From Aquila chrysaetos chrysaetos (Eukaryota; Chordata; Aves; Accipitriformes; Accipitridae), in the NCBI RefSeq assembly GCF_900496995.4, contig NC_044011.1, positions 18,260,041 through 18,324,040 of the forward strand: DNA of 64,000 nucleotides, read 5' to 3'. Under the pieces are notes generated by a model. That model was not told the DNA's origin and searched no databases. It was given only the letters and a program-made list of their open reading frames with translations. Every line of letters starts with the position of its first letter. Position 1 is the stretch's first letter. Both the position numbers and the translations under genes were made by a program. Of the stretch, positions 29,901 through 41,900 are shown piece after piece.

Positions 29901-32900
29901 TAGGTAATCCCTGTTGTACAATTTCTTTTAAGAAATTATTTTCTTAGATCCTAACCATGTAAAATTTCTTATCTCACTCTTTTCCTACCCATTGAACTGT
30001 GAACATACTTTTCATACATTGTATTATCCAGGGGTAGTGGTGTGCCAGAGTGAGATAAAATCTATTTTCAGCATATTTCTAGCCATATGTATTAGTCTTT
30101 TGGCACTTCATTCCATTAACTGTTGTTATTGGTAACAGAGGTGGCTGAAGGTAAATCTCGAGTTTTGCTACTATATATCTTAATTTTTCACAAATTATCA
30201 GGGGTTTCATGGGAAAATTGGGAAGGTGAAGGGACTTATTCAAAGCAAAGTCAAGAATATCTCAGAAATTTAAATTTTTTCTTTAGTCAAAGCTAAATAA
30301 GAACTTGTGAGCGTTTCTGTTTTCAAGTCTCTTTCAACTTGCATTCATTCTTGCATAGGTAGACATGGGCATGTGTCATGCATATTGCAGAATACTATTT
30401 TTAATTTCCTGGAGGCAAGATTTTTTTTTTTCCAAAATTACTGTTTTGTTAAAGGCTAATAATGCCTTTTATTAGTATATTGCTACTTTTGGTGTGTTAT
30501 TAGTAGACTGTTGTTAGTAATTGCTGTGGTAGTGATCCTTAGAGTAGGTGGTGGTATGTTGATTTTAGAAAATTAACATAATGAATGTACTACTAGCTGG
30601 GATGAGAGAGTTGCAAATCGACATTTAAATTAAGTTACTACGTTGTCTTTGAAAGTGTGCCACCTGCATGACATTGATCAGCGTGAACTGTAGCTCTTTA
30701 CTGAGTTTTCTTCTAATAGCATTGCTGAAGGAATCAGGGCATTTTTCTTAAATTAAAAAGAAATTACTTGCTGAATTTCTTACAGATGAAAAGTACACCC
30801 AGTCTTCAACAGCTCATCACTGGGGCCCAAAATGACAGTGAAATTCTGACCAGAAGGAATTGCAAGGAGGAGGAGGACATAACAAGCAGTCCCACAAGTG
30901 ATGCAGTTTTCTGTGATGGCAGAAAACATGTAAGTTAAAGAGTGAAACACAACAGAACAGGTGCTTAGTGGAAACAGATACAAAAGCTAAGATTTTGTGC
31001 AAAATGTTGGTGTATTTTGGATTATATTACAAAATGAAGGAAGAATTTTACTAGAGTTTGTATCTGATGAAAGACTGACTGCCTTTGGCATGGTCCTCAT
31101 AGTAACACTGTGAACTTTTTACAGCATAAGCCCAATCAAATTAATAATGGATAATTGATAGATGGTTATATCCATTAATAATGACTAATTGACAGATCAG
31201 CTTCCTCTGAATTTTGCAAATGCAACTAACATTCTTCCCATTTTATATTAGGGTTGGGATCGTGAACATGGTTCTTTCTAACCTAGCAGCTAGCTTTTTT
31301 TCTTAAAACTTCATTTAACAGAAGGGTTTTGTTATTCTGCAAGAACTGTGGTAATGGAAATGTCAGTGGAAATTCAAATGTCAGAATGTCAGTGAATGAA
31401 GAGGAAGCTGACAGTGACGGAAGCCAGGGGAGCAGTACATAGGTTTAGGGGATGGCATTGAATCATCCTCTGATGGATGGCATTTTGAATACTGCAAATG
31501 AGAGAGAAGGAAGCCAGTTATAAATGAATCAGGCATATGCTTTAAAGCCTCTGTGATTAACTGTGAAAGCTAATTTCTATGTATTAGTGATGAGGTTAAG
31601 CAGGGTGAAGTATCCAAAGAATCCATGACTGGTGTTGTAAAGAAGGGAACTAAAATGACATTTAGGAATCAAAATTAAACTAGCCTGTTCACTTTGCAGA
31701 GGAGTATAAACACACACAAGGACCTTGGCACGCTTTCATAGTTTACTGCACTGTGGAGTCTGAGGTGTTAAACTGACAAATGGATAACAGTTTTGGATGA
31801 CGTTTGTGATTCTAATGACAACCATTTGAACTGGGCTATAGACAGCCCAGGCTTAAAACTGAAATATTTTCTACTATCTTATAAAAGGGAAGGTCAAATT
31901 CCATCAAAGTTCCCTTTATGGGTAAGTGTTGGATGTTGATGACCACTCCATGAAAATATATCTTCCAGAATATCAGATGGCATTGCTTCCAGTCATGCCA
32001 GCAGGAGTGCAATACATGAAGTCATTGCTAAATCCCTGTTCACTGAACCAAAAGGATGAGTGATTTCTACATTGAATGTATGTGACTCCTGATCAGGTGG
32101 GAGACATATGTAGTGGTATTCAGTCCAAACATCATTAATCAGGACACCTATCCAGCCTCATTAAACAAATAAGAGGTTCCGTGGAATAAATATTAGGGAC
32201 TTTTGCAGAACTGTTTTTAGGACATATGAGTTAAGACAAAAATCTGTTTGCATTCCTTTGTAATGAAGGATTTTGGTGGAAAATAAGCATTTTCTGATCA
32301 GATGAATAAAAATATGTCAGTGAGTGAAAGAGCAGAGCTGAACAAAACTGCAAGGGAGATTGATTACACTGATACACGTCTTGTGGAGGGAGCAAGATTA
32401 CATGCAACAAGCATCAGGTCAAAACAGTACGAACACTTCTTGTGACTTCCTCAGTAAGCACTCTGACCCTTCTTTGTCAAGTTTGTATGTTACTTACAAC
32501 TTAGAGTAGATACGTTCTTTAATCTAATTAAGCTGTTGGTTTGAATTTTAAAATGAATATTTGGCAAGCTGCACAAACGAAGAAGAGCATCTGCATGGAA
32601 GAGAGATATGATCTTATAAACACTACTGTGCACTCTTAGCTGCTGGGTTGTGCAACGCAGAACTCCTTGGTTAACCAGTCCTGTGTGGGTTGGTGTTTAT
32701 TGTCAGAGGGAGGAGTGATTTGACACAGATATCTTGACAATCTAGGGCAACGTTGCTGTGAGATTAATCACAACAACAATTGTGTCTTCATGACATATGC
32801 TATCTAAAAAGTTTATAGGGCTCACCTTGAAGAATATCATTATAAAAGAACGGAGACCAAACTATTTTGACTGAGTTGATAATTTGTTGCAGTGAAGGCT

Positions 32901-35900
32901 AGATAGCCCATAAAGTTACATGTCTGTGCTGTGCCACAGAAAGGATTACAGTCTCTTCCTTCATTGCAGTTTCATGACCTCTGTAAATGCTAGACACAAA
33001 TGCTCTTTATTTATGTGGATGGAAAGCATCCAAACCTTTGCCCCATAGGCGAAAATAGACGAAAGGAGAACAAAGTGGCTGAGGCGAGCTAGGAAACACC
33101 TTCTTTATGCACCAACATATGACAACTGGATGTCTTTGTATTTTAATCTTTCTTGAACTGTCTGCTGCAGTATGGAGTATGTAATTTTTATGTGGAATTG
33201 GGGCATCTTGTAGAATGTTTACTGGATGTGCAAGGCCACTTTTGTTTCCTTTAATACTTAATAGAACCTAATGTATCAGTAGTGTACCCTACTATGAGCT
33301 ATGTATTAAAAGCAGTCTAGTTCAATGTTTTGTATGTTCTTATATTTCAGAGGTCTTTTCACTCTCTTCCACTCAGACACTTATCCCATTTTTTCTCATG
33401 GGAAGCCACATAGCAGTTTTATTCAGAGAAAATTTCTGGATCTAGAAGTTACCAAGAAAGCATTTTCTTAGCCTAAAGAGCTTACTGAAGAGAAAAAGGC
33501 AAAGCAGTAGAATTGCGATTACAGTCATAATTTTCAAGGCTGTTATGGAAGCAACACAATGTTTTACACAGGTTACCTTAAATCTTCGTGATTTGCAATA
33601 GTTCTACAGTCGTGTCTGTAAAGATACTGACCTTTGAGGGAAATAAATACTTTGTCCTGTTTGATCTGAAGCTACTTTTCCCATACATTTGTCTTTTCTT
33701 AGGGGAGTTTGTATAGTCTGAACAGCACTTGCACGGAGTCTGGCAATTTTGGCAAGGCTAACGTCACAGGAGAAATAGAGTTTGCCATAAGATACATCTT
33801 CAAAGCTTGCATCTTAGAAATTTGCATCAAGGGATGCAAGAACCTGGCTTATGGAGAGGAGAAGAAGAAAAAGTGTAACCCGTGAGTATTTTGTAGAGGA
33901 GAAAAAAAAAAAATAAGGAAAATACTCTGTTTTTAAGATACATATGTATGTTGTAATTGAAACCGATTGCTATACGACGGTATGCCATATTAGTACTTTC
34001 AGAACATCCAACATATATACCAGCCCTTTTTACATATACACACTGCAAGACAAATAGGTTTCATACCAGCGCTTATTCCATTCTGACCATTTTCTGCTAG
34101 TAATTGTCTCTTTCCCTGCCTGTGAGCAGGCAGTTGGGCATCTGTGTTACTGATGAGCACCTCTGGATCTCGAGAATAGCTGTTCAGATTTTAGCTCTTA
34201 AGCTGTGCCTGCAAAATTAATACATAAGTGGCTAAAACATGAGATGTTGAGTTCATAATTCATCTGCTGACTCACTGTGGGTTACTGGGTGATTGCTATA
34301 CTACTTCTGTGCTTCCATCTTCTGTAATAAGAATAGAAATTTCAGACACTGCAACACATTTTAAAATCTAAAGCTGTTTAATAATTATGTATTATTGTAA
34401 GAGAAAGAAATACCTACTTCTGTGGATAAAATATGCCATAGAAATTTTTGGTTGGATAGTTAAGCCTTGGTGATTTGTCTGTTTATTACTAAATGATCCC
34501 CTCTGACCATACAGCAACCATTCACAGAAAATCACCAGTTAGAATACCTAACTACCTGTTCTTGCCCCTGCTGTCACACCATGTTTGAGCACTTGAGTGA
34601 CCACATTGGAATTGTGGAGTTGCAGTCACCTTCACCCAGAAGGAACGTGGCTTTTGTGCATCTTGGAGAGGACATTCATAAAGACAAGCTTGGTGATGAA
34701 AGGAGCCTTGCTGGAACAGCAACTCATGAAGCAGGGCAGTTTGGGAGCACTTCAGAAGTAGGTCAAGGTTCTTTAAGTCCCGTGGTAATTAAGCCAGGCA
34801 AACAGTTGCAGGAAGCCTGAAAGGCAATGTGGGAAGTCTGTGTAGTGAGCACTATGTTCTCTATTGGTATATATTTATACATTTCTGTTGGTTTCCAAGC
34901 CAACAGAAAAAGTACAGTCAGTGTACTCACTTAACACACTTGCTGAAAAGCAGACTTTTAGCTGATGTTTAAAACCTGTTGAATTATTTAGCTCATTGAC
35001 TGGTTTGAAGTCTGTCTGCTTTTTAATTAAATTGATCTGGGGTGATAGAGCAAGAGGCTAAAACTTCTAATGCCTGAGTATTTTAAAAAGTAGTTTTACC
35101 TACGGGTAAGTTTGGAAAGAATAGGGAAGATGTGTAAGTTCTGCACTGATGATATGAAATACAGCTGATTTTATTTACCCAGCAAGTTAATCAAGAGGCT
35201 GTCTAAAAATCGGCTTAAATCATATCTGAAATATATACAAGTACAGTTTAAAAATATTTGGTATTATGTTAACAATCACTCCTTTCCCTGCCAAACTGTG
35301 AGCAAGCACTCTCTATTGCTAATAATCTTTAGTTTTGAATTCATAACACAAATACAGCCCACTGAACTCATATTAAGGGGAATATTTAAGTATTAATGTT
35401 CATGTGACCTATACATGAGAAACTTTGGTTAGGAATCATTGGTGCTTGATATTGGTCCAACTTAGCTTCCAGAAATTTTTTTTACTGCTTTTTCTTGAAT
35501 CAATGTTAGGGCAATTTTGAGCACTTTAGACAATCTCCCACTTTCACTCTAGTGGCTATTGTAACAATTAGCATTTGTAAGAGTTACAAATAATACATAA
35601 TAATTCATATGATTATATCTTTTTTTGCTATATGGTACTTGGTGTTGTAAAGATGAGATTTTCTTCATGAACAAGCAGCAATGATCCTGAAGTTGATTGA
35701 GTTGATACTTTTTTTCTTTGAGCACATAATACAGTTTGTTTTCCTCATAAAACTGTCACTACAACTGACAAGGTGACTTCCTTGGTGGTTATTTTATCAA
35801 ACGCCAAGAGTATGATAGCAAAAGGTTCCTATTCAGATCCTAATCCTTTCCCAATTAGAATAAAATTGAAACACATTAGCTGAACGATGTACAGGGGTCC

Positions 35901-38900
35901 TTATAGTCTGTCTGCTTTTATTGAGAAGGGATATAACTCACAGTTTGCCATTTTATTGCTTGGAAAATTACAAAGTCAATAAAAATGTTTAAGAATTAAG
36001 AAAAAATTCCTCTCATCTAACTAATTTTTATTCTTGGTTTGTTCCCCTCCCCCCCTCCTTCTGGTCACTTTCCATATATCCTTCTCTCTATCTACAAGGT
36101 ATGTTAAGGTTTATTTACTTCCCGATAAATCTCCTCGGAGTAAGCGGAAGACAGCTGTCAAAAAGAGCACAGTGGATCCAGAATTCGATGAGACTTTAAA
36201 GGTACCGTTTGCAATTGTGTGCCACTAAGCGTGCTTTTCCATAGTAATGTCTCCTTTTGTAATGTACAATTCTGCAAGTTCAGAATTATCCTGATGGGGC
36301 AAGTCTAGGAGTCACTGACAACAATAATTTAAAAAAAATATGTTTTTCAGTCCAAATAAGAGAAAATGCTACTGGAGTTACAATAGTAAATTGCAAACCA
36401 TTAGAAGAGTGTGCCTTTGTCCATGAAAACACTTTTAATGAATTCCAGTGTTGTTCTGAGTTACCTTGTGGCAAAAGCAGTGTCTTCCATAGACACTTTT
36501 TTTTTTGTATATTCAGGAACTGGGTGTATTGCAGAACAGTTAGTATTTTACACAATTATCCCTTTCAACTGATACCCCTTTTGTCAGTGCCATTGGGAGT
36601 GTGTCTGCTGTTAGCTGAATGCTAACTGAATTCTGTCATCTCTAAAATGTTGTCTGCTTCCTTTTCCCTGTGCAACTGATGCCAGGCCATCTCTTTGTAG
36701 TGCCTAATTTCAAATGTTAATAAGCCCACCAGAGAACAGTAGTTATTTTAATTCCTTAATGCCTTGCAATATTACTTCTTGCATCCTTTTAAAATCTATG
36801 TGTAGAAAATAGGAGCCATTATTCTCACTTGACAGACACTTGATGAAAAGTGAAGTGGAAGCTGAGTACTGTCAGCTGGGAGAGGTTGGATTAGTTTGGT
36901 TGTTCCCAACTCCAGTTTTGTACTCGGATCACTACGAACCTGGTTTTTGTGTGCACGAGCAAGCTGCAGTAGCACATAAGGTGAAGAGTTCTTCAGTAAC
37001 ATGTTGTCGTGGAAGAGATATGAAACGAAGTTAATGGAGAGACAAACTTGTATTGCTTCTTCTTGAGCTACACAAAAGTTTCAGTGTTAGCCCCATCATC
37101 TCTCAGTGTGTATGTACATAAAGAATTTGGAGTGAGTGAAACAGGCAAAATGTTTGAAAAGGCCAGTGTTAAAATTTGACAACAACAACAAAAGATTTAT
37201 GTAATGTATATAATTCTCATATAGCCCAAAGTCTGTATATAGGGTTTAAGCTGGGAGAAAAAAGACCCTGAAGTTAGAATAATTCATCCTAATTTTATAG
37301 TCCCTTTTCAATGCCAGAGTCATGGAGAACTGACAAAGGGAGTGTGAGAGCTGTGCCTGAGCTGGCTGCATGAACACTAAAGGTAGTTTAGTTAGAAATC
37401 TTTTAAATTAGTTTAATTATTAGTTTATCCAGATTAGCAGAAAATGGTCAAAAGAGCATAGCGCTAGTGCAGGTAAACTACATCATGACACTGAGATCCA
37501 ACTTAGTGGGATTCAGCTGCAAATTAAGGCACCTGCATTTAGGTAGCTGTATGTGTGAGAGGTATGTAAGTGCTCTTGGGAATCACTGGAGCCCTGGGTG
37601 ATTCAGGGTGATTAGCCCCAGAGCCTACATCCAGTTTATGATTCAGCAGCCTAAGTGTGGGTAGCCATGTCCTCGTCCATGCCATCGCCTCCAGCTTTCA
37701 GTCCAGGTGGTCACCTGTAGGCTGGGTATCGTGTTTGCCAGCCTCATGTGCGTATAGTAGATACCCAACAATGTCTCAAAGGGCTCTAACTATGTTTTGG
37801 GCGCAGATCAGGGCTTTAATTAGTGAGCAGCTGAATTACTTCCTTGTCTCTACTGAATGCATTGAGTAGATGTCCACTGACTAGAGTGAAAGTTTTAGCA
37901 ACATCGTTAGGTGTCTTAATCTTGAACTGGCCTCCAGAGCAGCCAAATTCTGTTGGGAGTGTAAAACAGAAATATTAAAAAAACCAGCAAAAATTATCAA
38001 GAATTATTTAAAGTTCTGAATTAATAATCAAAATCTTTAGCAAGGCAGGTCAAGGTATTCCTGGAATGTTGTTTCATATTTGGATGAGCATTATTTAGCA
38101 TTTAAGTAGTGGGGTGATATGCAGATTGCAAAGCACATTCAGACAACATGGTTCTGCGTCCAGATGCCTTCAGCCATGCTGCGGCTAGGCTTCCTTTGAG
38201 CAGGTTATGAGCATGGGCCTGCATTCATCCTGTGTATTGCTTTGTAAAAGATGTTTATCTTTCTAGTACAAGATTGAATACTCCCAGCTGGGAAGTCGGC
38301 AACTTCAGATCTCTGTGTGGCATGCAGGAGCACTCAAATACAGGGTGTTTTTGGGGGAAGTGGTGATTCCACTGGCAGCATGGAATTTCGAAGAGAACTC
38401 GATGCAGTTGTTCAACTGGTACCAGCTCAAACCCAAGGTGATTCTTAGTTTTTGTTCTTAGTTGTATCTTAGAGCAAGATGTAGTGAAAGCTATGAAAAG
38501 ATCACCCTTCTGAGATCAAGGGGAAAAATGCTGTCAATCAAGCCCATTAGTAAGACATGTTGCAAATGTAAATAAGCTGTGAAAAAGATGTGGAATAGAA
38601 TGATTGCAGTAATGCAGATTTCTGTATGTCTCTTTCTTCAGCTTGAAAAGCCTGAAGATGATTTTAACCAGTACAGTGGCGAACTCCTCGTATCTGCAAG
38701 ACTGTCATTACCAGCCCAGCATAAAAATTTCCTGTTTGAAGGTATAAAATGTTTCAGCATACATGAATCCTTTGGCTAGAAAATAATTGAGATCAATGAA
38801 GGACTGACAATGTGTCCATATAATATTCCTGTATGGGGTTTATAACGGCTACTGCAAATGGTGGTTTGTGGTGTATTATATTTTAAATTAATTAAAATCC

Positions 38901-41900
38901 AAACGTTTGCCAACTTCATCGTTCTGTTCTTTTTGATGCCAACAAAAGTTGCACATTATAATGGCAGCAGTATGATGCATCCAGCTGTTTGGCAAGCTTG
39001 TGCCTGTTGTGGTGTTGCCAGTAGACCTAATTCTGGAGGTGATGCAACAGTTTTACTGCCCAAGGTAGAGACTGCCAATTTAGGGAAAAGGTGGAAGGGA
39101 AATGGCTGCAAGGGTACCAGACCAGCACTCTTGGCTTTTTCCAGTAGTCTCATTTTAGAAAGATTGTTTCACTTGGAAGATGTTAGGTTGAAAACGTAGT
39201 CAGGATTCAGTTTTTGGTAATGAAAGACTTGTAAGGTATATTAAGTATTGCTGTAGTGTGTCAGAGCAAGCACCTGCTGGTGGAGTAAAATAAATGCTTG
39301 TGGGGGGGAGAGATAGGTCAACCTCATTTTCCTTAACTCCCTAAATCATAGTGAGGTATATAGAGGTTCAGAGCTCTAGTAAGGCTGTCTGTGTCAGGAC
39401 CATAGCAACAGGTAAAGACCAACAGGAAGATCTAATTAGCTGTTAGGTTAATTTTGTTCCCTTTTCCAAATGACCCCAAAGTTACCAGCTTGCTTGCCTC
39501 CATTTTTCCTCCCTATACATGCCTGTGTATTGGGGTCTCTGCTTTATAACTAGAGCTGTAACAGAGGAGCAGTATCACACTGAGGGTTTGATTGTTTCTC
39601 CTGCTTCTGGCTTTGTTTCAGAGAAACGCTCCTGTGGGTACTGCCCTGTGTTTGCTTTTCACAAATACAATAGAAAGCTCTGTCTTTGGAACAGGAATCA
39701 CAAAGCAACCTGCTACTCATTGCTTACTTTTTTTTGTGTGTGAATCATATATTGTACAAGCAGGTTAAAATCTTTCAAATGATCCTAATACAGCGCTATG
39801 AATCCTTATCTCAGTAGTACTGCTTAGGCATTTTCCTGCTTATTTATAGCAGCATCTTAAGCCATCAGCTGAACTAACTGGTTATTTCATATGATAAATG
39901 CTCCTGTTTCAGGAAAAAAAGACCCAGGAGTTCCCAACTGCCAGCTTCAGGTTATGATATTTGGGGCCAAGAACTTGCCCATGCTGAGATCTGCTGGAAT
40001 GCCGAACTCATTTGTTAAAGGGTATGTATGAGACCTAACACTTCAAATAGAAAATGTCACACGCATTCTGTGCAAATGTATATATTAACTTGTTTTCATC
40101 AGGAGATGGGCATATGAAAGTGGCATTGTTCGCACTCTTAGACTTTCTTGTGCAGACACCCAAATGTCACCATTACAACAGCAGCACTCAGCAGGATGGT
40201 GACGGGTCCCACCTGCTCTTTGGGTCCTGCAGTAGAACTTCAGAATTTACTGATGTCATTAAAATTTAGAGTTCCCTAGTTTAAGTATCTGCCTTTAGAT
40301 ATTAGGAGAGGAAAAAACAAAGTGCAAATCAAAAAGGTGTTTTTTATTCCTATTTTCAGCTGTGCCTTTGCAGATTAAATATAGCTTTGGATACATTGAA
40401 AAGGAAACTTTTATCCTATTCATTCTAGGTATTTTAAAAGAGGAGGGACTGAATTTTTCTTCAATGCGATAAGTAGCTCGTATGTGGGATTATTTTACTT
40501 TCTTGCTGTCAGGCATCAGATGCCATTGGAAATATGATACTGGGGTACACTTACCACATCTCTTATAGCCATTTCACCTGCTGTGCCACCTATCTTCAGT
40601 GAAATGGGTGAGCATTTTATCTACTGAAAGGCAGGTTTCAGGCAGTACTGGATAACAGAACAGGGAGTAAAGACTCCTTCAGCAGTCAGTGACAGCAAAG
40701 CAAAAGCAGACCCAAAGAGCACCCACACTGAAGGCAAACAGGAAAAGGAGTAAGTCCCAAAATAAACACACTAGCACCATGTACTACCTTGCACTTAAGC
40801 TGATTTTTTTTGCTATTTAAGGCAAACCAAAGGGCCCTAGTTGATTATTGCGAATGTTCTGTTTTCTGGTTGAGAATCAGTAACTTTGCTGAACAATCAT
40901 TGTTTGGGGGAAGTTGTCTTATCCTTCCAGACCAAGCAGAGGTAAAGCGAAAGTCTCCTGTCCTGAAGAAAGAAGCCTTTCCCCAGTGGAAACACTTGTT
41001 TGTCTTTGATGGTGTTACCCCAGCTCAGCTACAGCAATCATGTCTACACTTGACTGTCTGGGACAAGTCAAGTTTCAGCTCAAGTGATCAATTCCTAGGA
41101 GGAGCCAAGCTTGGTGCAGGTAAGTTCTTTATCACTAAAAATTGAAGGTAATTGGGGAAAAAGTTCTTTTAGTTTACATTCTAAATAATAATATTTACAG
41201 TGTGCTATTTATTACCTGCTGTCATGTGCCTACACATACAGGCCCAGCCCCTGTCCTAAGCAACTTGTGATCTTGGGCTTTGATCCTGCAAGAACAGAGG
41301 CATGTGTGTTAGTTCAGGCCTATGCAGAAGCTCAAGGTTGTCAGCGGGAATTTTCAGGAAGGCCATTTGTTAGCATGGTAACTTACAGGGTCAGAGCCTG
41401 GCCATGCTAAAACAGGCACAGAAAAGTTGGGTGGAGTTAACTCATCTAGAGCTCCATATATGTTTTTTAAGACTTGTTCCTTGAGCTGTTTTCTATGAAT
41501 TGGCTAATGTTAAATACTATTGCATCAAAAAGAAGCACAAGAACTAATGATCTAGTAGGCTCCAACCTTGCTTATATTTGTGCTTATTATTTCACATCCA
41601 CAAATCAACCCAATCAATGGGAGACACCAAAAGTGAAAATTGCTCAGAAGGGGCTATTGCATGTCTGAGTTTTGGGCTCTATTCTAACATGAGAGTGAGG
41701 TCTCTTTCTCAAGGCTGAGAAATTTCGGAGAAAGCCTCTGCTCACTGAATAGGCCCTGTTTAACTGGTAGTTGAGCAGGGAAGCATTGTCACTCGAAGAC
41801 TGCCCAATGGAGTCTCTCACCCCTGTCTTCCCAGAGAGTAAGTGCATGCTTTGGTTTCAGTATTTGAGATGAAAGGCTCCAAAAGAGTGAGGCTTTGTCA

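Noticed and set aside
34581-34820. 79-codon open frame in SYTL3 intron 9
   Set aside because: It has a plausible amino-acid mix but no recognised domain and no acceptor/donor pair of the right phase. Exons 9 and 10 join perfectly without it.
40810-40880. Extension of SYTL3 exon 14 further upstream
   Set aside because: The frame is open back to 40810, but an earlier acceptor (after TATTTAAG, or CCCTAG) would not match phase 2 without hitting a stop or altering the conserved C2B junction.
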